Source: Lachnospiraceae bacterium UBA7480 (GTDB lineage Bacteria > Bacillota > Clostridia > Lachnospirales > Lachnospiraceae). Taken from it: a DNA stretch of 13,035 bases. Under the pieces are notes generated by a model, which saw nothing but the letters and a program-made list of their open reading frames with translations, did no database searches and was not told the origin of the DNA. Shown here in pieces: positions 7,675 through 13,035 of the stretch (positions are counted from its first letter, which is position 1; each line of letters opens with the position of its first letter). The stretch lies in NCBI GenBank assembly GCA_002479655.1, contig DLOQ01000058.1, positions 4,273 to 17,307 of the forward strand. The letters are read 5' to 3'. The position numbers were made by a program, and so were the translations under genes.

Positions 7675-8371
7675 ACATACATTTTTCAGTAGACGATATA
7701 TTCGGCTCTTTTATGTATTTAAAAAAGACAAATGCGAAGACAATATATGATTCATTTGTGTTTAAAACACTGCGGGAACTGCATGACGAGTTTGCCATAA
7801 CCATATCAGCATACTGCCTTTACAGCATAGAAGGAAGATGCCTGACAGAGATTCCGGATCAATGGAAGACGGAATTGCAAATGGTTGAAAATTGGTTGAG
7901 TTTTGGTTTTCACGGACTGCATGAAAACTCCAATTATAATAATCAGAGCGGGTCACAGATCAAAGAAGATTATCAAAAGTTGGAAAAGGAAATAAAGAGA
8001 ATCACGAGCCACACACAGTTAAGCCGGATCATCAGACTGCACTATTTTTCAGGGAATAAAGAGGTGATTCGGGCTTTGAAAGAATGTGGCGTGGCGGGAT
8101 TGTTGGCGGCGGATGATGACAGGATCTCATACGGACTGGATAGAGCGGTGAATGCCGAATTGCGAATGAATGGCTGTTGCATGACAGAGAAACAGAAATG
8201 GATTTTTTTCGGACGGATTTCAGGGTAGAGAATATTGATGAGGATGGGGTAAGCCCTCTGATCCAAGAAATAAAAGCGCAGAACCGGGTCGTCTTTTTTA
8301 CGCACGAACATTATTTGGGAAATGAACGGGTTGTCAAAAATATAAAAGAGATATTACGAAAAATCATGTAA
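7671..8371 (+). pseudogene. Polysaccharide deacetylase-like (NodB/WbmS-like) gene with one frameshift
   Basis: The first frame (7671-8228) gives 185 residues: H-F-S-V-D-D-I-F near the start, W-L-S-F-G-F-H-G-L-H-E-N with H81 and H84, R-L-H-Y-F-S-G-N-K-E-V-I, and A-A-D-D-D-R. A second frame carries on to 8371 with F-F-R-T-D-F-R-V-E-N-I and V-V-F-F-T-H-E-H-Y-L. The Asp pair, the H-x-x-H and the late T-H-E-H fit the metal-binding pattern of carbohydrate esterase 4-like deacetylases, possibly the WbmS subgroup. Adding one T to the T7 run at 8203-8209 restores a single protein of 233 residues reading W-I-F-F-R-T-D-F-R. As it stands, the last about 50 residues are lost. GAGGAA (7663-7668) and the ATGA overlap support the start. 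It lacks the Rossmann module. The family call is moderate. Confidence 0.7.
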
Positions 8372-8412
8372 ATGTGAAAGGGAACAGTTATGTTGAATTC
8401 TTTTGTAAGCGC

Positions 8413-8540
8413 TGTGGGTCGTTGCCGAAAGGTGATGCATTGGCATATAACTCGTTAACCATGTCTGGCTGTTAAGAGAACCAGACAGAAGCTAGATATG
8501 GCTTCAATAAAGCCAACGATGGACTGAGGAGGATAAAATA
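8413..8540 (+). ncRNA. Candidate structured RNA, possibly a mobile-element (IS200/IS605-type omega RNA) relic
   Basis: No convincing coding frame fills the gap between 8371 and 8544, but it holds closely spaced hairpins: GTTGCC-GAAA-GGTGAT at 8421-8436 (six pairs allowing G-U, closed by a GNRA loop), GTCTGG (8463-8468) with CCAGAC (8481-8486), and TGGCTT (8499-8504) with AAGCCA (8510-8515) around a 5-base loop. The last hairpin with the following CAACGATGG...TGAGGAGG resembles, from memory, the 3' scaffold RNA of TnpB elements; no tnpB remains. Part of it, the AGGAGG at 8527-8532, can also be the ribosome site of the next gene. It may equally be a leader RNA. Confidence 0.35.
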
Positions 8541-8543
8541 TTT

Positions 8544-9660
8544 ATGGAAAAGAAGAACTGTGTAATATGGGGAATTGGGAATATAGGCAGCAGTCCGATA
8601 TTAAAGAATATGATTTCAAAACGGTATAATGTTATAACATATTTGACAATAATGCCAATAATAGGACGGAAGTTAATAACCTGAAAGTTATATCAGCAGA
8701 TGAAATGGCGGAATACATAAAGGAAAACGGTGTTTCAGTTATTTTGGTTGCGGTAAAAAACGGAGATGCAATAAAAGACATTTGTCATCAGATAAAACTT
8801 CTGGGGGATGTGAATGTTTTAGATTTATATTCCGCCGAAATGGATGAAATAAAAAATGAATATTTGGTAGAAAAACGCAGGAGATTACAATTTGAATACC
8901 AAATTGATTTTGACAGTCATTCCAAGATGTGAGTTGAAAACCTCAGAAGTGAGATAATGTATTGGATTGAAAGATATACAGAAACTGATGGTGCATTTTT
9001 AAATGAATATATTCAAAACAAGCATTTTCTTACATATTCTCCTGAATATAAAGATTTTTCTGGTAGGTTATGTGATGGTGATACTGTGTTGGATATGGGT
9101 AGCGGAATTGTTTCAAAATTTGGTTGTTTAACGCCAGAAGGTTACGAACTTAATGTACATGCAGTAGATCCATTGGCGTATTATTATAACCAACTTCTGC
9201 CAAAGATACTCCAAGAGCGAGAGAATGTAGATTTGGTTTATTTGAATTGATTGCGAATTTTTATGATGTGGAGAGTGTGGATGGTATCATGATTAATAAT
9301 GCTTTAGACCATTGCATTGATCCATTTAGAAGTATTGTAGAATGTCTGTATATTTTAAAAAAGGGTGGATATATTTGTACACTTCATAGAAGGGCAGAAG
9401 CCATATATGAAAAATACACCGGACTGCATAGATGGAATGTTGATTATGATAGCAAGGATCACTTGATCATTTGGAATGAAGATAATGCAATTGATGTTAC
9501 AAAAGCATTAGAAGAAGTTTCAGATATTGTATTAACTCATTCTGATGAAAAAATTACGCCAAGAGAGAAGCAATGGATTAAGGTTGAAATTAAAAAGAAA
9601 CAATGTTTCCAATTAGAACAATTTTTAGATTTGAAAAAAGAAAGAGTATGGCAAATTTGA
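8544..9660 (+). pseudogene. Rossmann-like domain fused to SAM-dependent methyltransferase, broken by two frameshifts and a stop
   Basis: The start is ATG 8544 with AGGAGG at 8527-8532. The first frame reads C-V-I-W-G-I-G-N-I-G and stops at 8684. Adding one T at 8642-8644 joins it to Y-F-D-N-N-A-N-N, S-A-D-E-M-A-E-Y-I and I-L-V-A-V-K-N, the same Rossmann module as in the neighbours. An in-frame TGA (8930-8932) follows, and the same frame continues with E-N-L-R-S-E-I-M-Y-W. Then comes a class I methyltransferase: T-V-L-D-M-G-S-G-I-V (SAM-binding motif I), H-A-V-D-P-L-A. A stop at 9250 is removed by adding one T at 9232-9234, giving D-F-G-L-F-E-L-I-A and then I-N-N-A-L-D-H-C-I-D and G-L-H-R-W-N. 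The repaired protein would be about 372 residues with one internal stop. It probably methylated a sugar intermediate; it is now inactive unless the lesions are sequencing errors. Confidence 0.75.
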
Positions 9661-9982
9661 TAAAATGTATAATGGAATATTTTGCAAAAACGGATAATAG
9701 TGATATTTATCAAAAATTACATGTGTTGTAGATCAAGTCGTATCAGAGCAAAGGGAAAATATAAATTAAACTTAAATATATATCTTTTGAAGAGATAAAT
9801 AGTTAGATATTCAGACGAAATATGAAGATTGTCGTTTTTGACAGGCGTGATATGATCAACTCTTTTAAATTAAGTTTTTGCATATTGTCAAGCGGTGAAT
9901 TCATATATTTCTTAAAAGTAAATTGCAAAATAAACAAAAGAGAATGTGGTATTTCAAATATTTGCTTAAAAGTGAATCCTAA

Positions 9983-10300
9983 AAAATAAATTTCTTGCCA
10001 AATCCCAAAATTGGTGTTATGATTCTATCAAGCAAGAGAGCTGATGTTATAATTCTTATTTGTAAAGGTCTATATAATCTGAAAAGTTCTTGCTTAAAAA
10101 CCCATTTTTATTATTGATACGGATTGTATAAGCAGGAACGACAAAAAGATGTTGATAAAGTAGAAAAGATTTTAAATGATATCCATGTTGGAAGGGAGGA
10201 AGAGATCATCATTAAAAAATTGATGAGAGGATACTCTTTGGAACAGGACGAAGCAAAACACTATTATGAACAGTGTACAATGGGAATGGTGGCGGACTGA
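9983..10300 (+). pseudogene. Coding relic with one internal stop
   Basis: One frame runs from after a TAA at 9980-9982 to a TGA at 10298-10300 with a single TGA at 10115-10117. The first part contains P-K-I-G-V-M-I-L-S-S-K-R; the second is rich in charged helix-forming residues, such as V-D-K-V-E-K-I-L-N-D-I-H-V-G-R-E-E-E and S-L-E-Q-D-E-A-K-H-Y-Y-E. The second part alone, from TTG 10124, would be 58 residues without a ribosome site. I do not recognise the family. The helical C-terminal half looks like real protein sequence; the first half may be chance. Confidence 0.3.
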
Positions 10301-10360
10301 TATATCTATGATTATGCTCTATGACTACGGAGGCGTTCACTGCTTTTTGGGGGCCAACCC

Positions 10361-10394
10361 TTGTTATATTACGTCTGTTATGATAGTATAACAA
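10361..10394. repeat. 8-bp inverted repeat
   Basis: TTGTTATA (10361-10368) and TATAACAA (10387-10394) are exact reverse complements with an 18-base spacer. No T-run follows, so it is not a typical terminator. It may be a protein-binding site upstream of the epimerase gene, or a trace of an element end. Confidence 0.4.
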
Positions 10395-10479
10395 TACAAC
10401 AGTTCAAAGCATACTTGAGAAGCCAGACAAGTTGGATGACAAAAAGAGGGAGAACTTCCAAAGATGGATTTTAAATTAA
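10387..10479 (+). pseudogene. Short coding remnant running into the epimerase start
   Basis: After a TAG at 10384-10386 a frame of 30 residues reads S-I-L-E-K-P-D-K-L-D-D-K-K-R-E-N-F-Q-R-W and stops at 10477-10479, 16 bases inside the next gene. The residue mix looks like the real C-terminus of a lost protein, and the overlap resembles operon spacing. Family unknown; it may be chance. Confidence 0.3.
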
Positions 10480-11126
10480 CAGCCTCAATGATGTGCGCCG
10501 ATTATGGCTGCCTTGAAAAAGAAGTACGGGCTCTGGAAGAGGGCGGGATTGATTCCTTTCATATTGATATTATGGATGGACGGTTCGTGCCCAATTTTGC
10601 TATGTCTTACAATGATTTGCATTATATTGCGTCTGCCACAAAGCTTCCGTTGGATGTTCATCTGATGATAGAACATCCCAATTCCAATATTCAACTGTTC
10701 TTAAGTGCGCTGCGTAAGGGGGATACTGTTTATATTCATCCGGAAGCAGAATATCATGCCTCTACGACGCTCCAAAAGATCATTAATGCCGGAATGATCC
10801 CCGGGATCGCCATCAATCCGGGAACCAGCGTGGAATATATTATGGAGATGCTTCGCATCGTAAAAAAGGTGCTTGTCATGACGGTCAATCCCGGCAATGC
10901 CGGTCAGATGTATCTTCCCTATATGGGGAAAAAGATTGATAAGCTTTTAGCGCTTAAGCAGGAGATGCATTTTGAACTGTTTTGGGATGGCGCCTGCAGC
11001 GCGGATAAGATCCGGGAGTTTGCCCCTAAAGGAATGGATGGTTTTGTGCTGGGAACAACGCTCCTTTTCGGGCAGGGCAGATCATACGGAGATGTCTTAA
11101 AGGGGATAAGGGAGTTGGAGTTCTGA
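10464..11126 (+). CDS. Ribulose-phosphate 3-epimerase family protein
   Basis: A 220-residue TIM-barrel enzyme of the family that interconverts D-ribulose 5-phosphate and D-xylulose 5-phosphate. The metal and acid/base residues are present: H33 and D35 in F-H-I-D-I-M-D-G, H66 in L-D-V-H-L-M, and D175 in F-W-D-G-A-C-S. F-V-P-N and the M-T-V-N-P-G-N-A-G-Q loop are also typical. It differs from housekeeping Rpe: F-A-M-S-Y replaces the usual T-x-G after F-V-P-N, and D-G-A-C-S replaces V-D-G-G-V, so it is probably a specialised paralogue that may use another ketose or tetrulose phosphate. GAGGGAG (10446-10452) precedes the ATG. Its stop overlaps the next start (TGATG at 11124-11128), so it is coupled with the cytidylyltransferase and likely supplies its pathway. 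Confidence 0.85.
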   Translation: MDFKLTASMMCADYGCLEKEVRALEEGGIDSFHIDIMDGRFVPNFAMSYNDLHYIASATKLPLDVHLMIEHPNSNIQLFLSALRKGDTVYIHPEAEYHASTTLQKIINAGMIPGIAINPGTSVEYIMEMLRIVKKVLVMTVNPGNAGQMYLPYMGKKIDKLLALKQEMHFELFWDGACSADKIREFAPKGMDGFVLGTTLLFGQGRSYGDVLKGIRELEF

Positions 11127-11806
11127 TGAATATTGCGCTGATTTTGTCCGGCGGTACAGGTGCAAGGATGGGGACGGATATCCCCAAACAGTATATCAGG
11201 ATAGAGGGTAGACCCATCATTTCTTATGTCTTGGATACTTTTGAAGAACATGAGATGATCGATAAGATCCAGATCGTGGCGGATGAAGGCTGGCATGGGC
11301 TGATATTGCAGTATGCGGGTAAGAAGCTGGCAGGATTTTCGGGTCCCGGATTAAACAGGCAGTATTCTATTTTGAATGGATTGACAGATATTTTGACATA
11401 TGCCGATCCAAAAGATCATGTGATCATACATGATGCTGCAAGACCGTTGGCGAGCAGTACGACGATTACGGAGATTCTTCAGACATTAAATAATCATGAG
11501 GCAGTTACGCCGATTCTTCCATTAAAAGATACAGTATATCTATATGAGAATGGTATATTTACCGGAACAGCCGAACGGGCAAAGCTTGCTGCCGGACAGG
11601 CGCCGGAAGGGTTTTTGCTTGGGCGGTATTACGAGGCGGTAAAGGGCTTGCTGCCGGACAGAATCCTGCATATTACAGGCTCTTTGCAGGCTGCATTGGA
11701 AGCGGGGATGGACGCAGTGCCGATTCCGGGTGATGAAGGGAACTTTAAGATCACGACAATGGCGGATCTTGAAAAATTCCGGCAGATCATACAGCAGAGG
11801 AAATAG
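11126..11806 (+). CDS. IspD/TarI-like cytidylyltransferase
   Basis: A 226-residue nucleotidyltransferase of the IspD family, which includes TarI. It joins CTP to an alditol phosphate, giving a CDP-alditol and pyrophosphate. Seen in sequence: the CTP loop S-G-G-T-G-A-R-M-G (8-16) followed by P-K-Q (20-22), H-D-A-A-R-P-L (102-108), P-L-K-D-T-V-Y, and G-Q-A-P-E-G-F where the family has G-Q-T-P-Q-x-F. I-T-T-M-A-D-L-E lies near the C-terminus. Length is normal for TarI or IspD. TarI (ribitol 5-phosphate) is preferred over IspD (methylerythritol phosphate) because the neighbours are an epimerase and a TarJ/GatD-like reductase in a polysaccharide locus. GGAG at 11117-11120 is the ribosome site. The exact pentitol cannot be read from sequence. 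Confidence 0.85.
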   Translation: MNIALILSGGTGARMGTDIPKQYIRIEGRPIISYVLDTFEEHEMIDKIQIVADEGWHGLILQYAGKKLAGFSGPGLNRQYSILNGLTDILTYADPKDHVIIHDAARPLASSTTITEILQTLNNHEAVTPILPLKDTVYLYENGIFTGTAERAKLAAGQAPEGFLLGRYYEAVKGLLPDRILHITGSLQAALEAGMDAVPIPGDEGNFKITTMADLEKFRQIIQQRK

Positions 11807-11867
11807 GTAACTGAACAACGGAAGATTGCGGGGAATAGTATTTGGTAAATGACTAAGAGTCCACGAT

Positions 11868-11874
11868 GGGGGAG
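11868..11874 (+). promoter_or_regulatory. Ribosome binding site with ambiguous start for the dehydrogenase
   Basis: GGGGGAG ends one base before the ATG at 11876, closer than usual, and seven bases before an in-frame TTG at 11882. The real start may be the TTG, which would drop two residues only (M-H). The ATG at 11866 is in another frame. Confidence 0.5.
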
Positions 11875-11875
11875 A

Positions 11876-13035
11876 ATGCATTTGAAGGCTTATGTATTAA
11901 GGGATATCGGCAGATTTGGAGTGGAAGAGGTGGAACGGCCCGTTCCCGGACCGGATGAGGTGCTTGTTCGGGTAAAGGCCGCGGGAATCTGTGGTTCTGA
12001 TATTTCCCGTATTTATCATCATGGCACATATTCCTATCCGCTGATACCGGGGCATGAGTATTCTGGTATCGTGGTGGAGTGCGGGAGCGCGGCATCGAAG
12101 GAAGCACATGTTCAGGCCAGATCCTGCGATGCAAGGGAAGGCATATACGACGGTCGGACATTTTCATGGATCGGAAAGAGAGTTGGTGTGTTTCCGCTGA
12201 TCCCCTGTGGACAATGTCTGCCCTGTAGACAGAAACGATATGAGATGTGCAGGAATTACAGCTATCTTGGATCAAGAAGGGATGGAGGCTTTGCTGAGTA
12301 TGTCAGCGTGCCGGTGTGGAATCTGATCGAGCTGCCGGAGAAGGTAACTTTTGAGCAGGCGGCCATGATGGAGCCGATGGCGGTGGCGGTACACGCTATG
12401 CGGAAAGCGCTGCAGGAGGAGAGGACTATAAACTGCAATTCGGAAATGAAAGAAAGCCGGCTGGCAGACAGGAAACAGCAGACAGAAAACGAGAAGTTAA
12501 ATACAGATTTAAGAATCGCGATATGCGGCTTGGGGACGATCGGACTGTTCCTTTTAATGTTTTTAAAAGAGTCAGGGTATGAAGATGTCCTTGTCATCGG
12601 CAATAAGGACATACAAAAAGAAAAGGTGCTAGCGCTGGGCATATCCGAAGAGCAGTTCTATGACAGCAGAGATGGAGGGGCGGATGGATGGCTGGAACAA
12701 TGCGCACAGGAAAAAGTAATTGACGTTTTCTTTGAATGCGTCGGCGTGAATGAAACAGTGAATCTGGCAGTAAACCATACGGCGCCCGGCGGCAGAGTCA
12801 TGCTGATCGGCAATCCGGCCTCTGATATGATACTGGATCGGCAGACCTGTTGGAAGATATTGAGGAATCAGCTGACGCTTTTCGGAACATGGAATTCTTC
12901 ATATTCCGGATCTTCCGGCGGCGGAGCATCTGATCTCCGGCAGTCATCCGAAACATTGACACATGATGAATGTGGTAATTATGCACAGGAAGATGACTGG
13001 CAGTATGTTTTGAACCGGCTTGCGGCGGGAAAGGT
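11876..13035 (+). CDS. Zinc-dependent alditol-phosphate dehydrogenase (TarJ/GatD-like), 3' partial
   Basis: A medium-chain zinc dehydrogenase, 386 residues visible, running off the window. It begins K-A-Y-V-L-R-D-I-G and has C39 in A-G-I-C-G-S-D, H60-E61 in P-G-H-E-Y-S-G (catalytic zinc), a structural zinc site C111-x2-C114-x2-C117-x7-C125, E166-P-M-A-V-A-V-H, and the NAD(P) loop G-L-G-T-I-G (218-223). Close relatives are ribulose-5-phosphate reductase TarJ and galactitol-1-phosphate dehydrogenase GatD. With the cytidylyltransferase and epimerase upstream, reduction of a ketopentose phosphate to a pentitol phosphate is the likely job. Odd: three polar insertions relative to the family pattern, at about residues 73-98, 181-211 and 346-371. 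They keep the frame and leave all key residues intact. The gap to the previous gene is 69 bases without a visible promoter. Confidence 0.85.
   Translation, partial: MHLKAYVLRDIGRFGVEEVERPVPGPDEVLVRVKAAGICGSDISRIYHHGTYSYPLIPGHEYSGIVVECGSAASKEAHVQARSCDAREGIYDGRTFSWIGKRVGVFPLIPCGQCLPCRQKRYEMCRNYSYLGSRRDGGFAEYVSVPVWNLIELPEKVTFEQAAMMEPMAVAVHAMRKALQEERTINCNSEMKESRLADRKQQTENEKLNTDLRIAICGLGTIGLFLLMFLKESGYEDVLVIGNKDIQKEKVLALGISEEQFYDSRDGGADGWLEQCAQEKVIDVFFECVGVNETVNLAVNHTAPGGRVMLIGNPASDMILDRQTCWKILRNQLTLFGTWNSSYSGSSGGGASDLRQSSETLTHDECGNYAQEDDWQYVLNRLAAGK

Larger units (their letters stand above)
9661..10463 (+). other. AT-rich gene-poor stretch with decayed coding fragments
   Basis: No intact gene is visible over about 800 bases. 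Short frames include one of 55 residues at 9822-9989 (ATG start, no ribosome site, composition unlike a conserved protein) and the fragments listed separately at 9983-10300 and 10387-10479. Base composition is clearly more AT-rich up to about 10120 than in the genes after 10464. No tRNA, terminator with a clean stem and T-run, or repeat array was seen. It looks like a decayed boundary between two gene modules. Confidence 0.55.

Noticed and set aside
8203..8209. Programmed ribosomal frameshifting at the T7 run
   Set aside because: No stimulatory structure was recognised after the run, and two more lesions nearby favour mutation or error; it cannot be excluded fully.
8389..8487. Zinc-knuckle-like C-K-R-C-G in a short frame before the hairpins
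   Set aside because: The frame is about 30 residues, has no start context and does not match the known TnpB C-terminus; probably chance or a weak relic.
9822..9989. A 55-residue frame with an ATG start
   Set aside because: No ribosome site, high Cys/Lys/Phe content from AT-rich sequence, and no family pattern; kept only as part of the gene-poor region.
11853..12642. Minus-strand open frames (11853-12275 and 12262-12642) opposite the dehydrogenase
   Set aside because: The plus strand has a clear zinc dehydrogenase with all motifs; the reverse frames have no family pattern, and their openness comes from codon bias.
1..13035. CRISPR arrays, tRNA or rRNA genes, replication origins
   Set aside because: No regularly spaced repeats, cloverleaf-like sequence or rRNA motifs were seen in reading either strand.

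Overview
The window looks like a cell-surface polysaccharide or teichoic-acid biosynthesis locus from a low-to-moderate GC Clostridia-type Firmicute, plausibly a Lachnospiraceae relative. The reasons are strong AGGAGG-type ribosome binding sites, ATGA/TTGA translational overlaps, family-2 and family-32 glycosyltransferases, a pyruvyl transferase and CDP-alditol-type genes. The genus is an inference. All supported genes lie on the + strand.

Region 1 (about 1-7674) is a run of mostly intact genes: the tail of an unidentified protein, a GT32-type sugar transferase, a GT2 glycosyltransferase, a truncated second GT2, a transposase relic, a third GT2, a polysaccharide pyruvyl transferase and a radical SAM protein. 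The most striking feature is that the five intact enzymes, plus a broken methyltransferase at 8544-9660, each carry an extra domain of about 100 residues. It is Rossmann-like, with a glycine-rich loop, then an Asp/Asn motif, then an S-P-E-E-like segment and a hydrophobic strand ending in A-V-x-D or similar. It sits at the N-terminus in some proteins and at the C-terminus in others, so it behaves as an interchangeable module added to unrelated catalytic domains.

Region 2 (about 2950-3820) is an insertion scar. A GT2 gene stops early and is followed by the two ends of a transposase gene, resembling the IS1634/IS4 group, with its middle deleted. A strong extended -10 promoter and an inverted repeat remain, and they point at the next glycosyltransferase gene.

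Region 3 (7671-10463) is decaying. A deacetylase-like gene has one frameshift. A methyltransferase gene has two frameshifts and one in-frame TGA. Between them, 8380-8540 can fold into several hairpins and may be the relic of a mobile-element RNA. About 800 bp of AT-rich DNA follow, with only fragments of coding frames. All three frameshifts can be repaired by adding a single T to a T-run, so sequencing error and real decay both need to be considered.

Region 4 (10464-13035, end open) is a well-kept, higher-GC set of three genes: a ribulose-phosphate-epimerase-like protein, an IspD/TarI-like cytidylyltransferase and a zinc-dependent TarJ/GatD-like dehydrogenase. Together they could make a CDP-activated pentitol such as CDP-ribitol, which would serve as a building block for the polymer made by the upstream transferases. 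The dehydrogenase carries three hydrophilic insertions not expected in its family.
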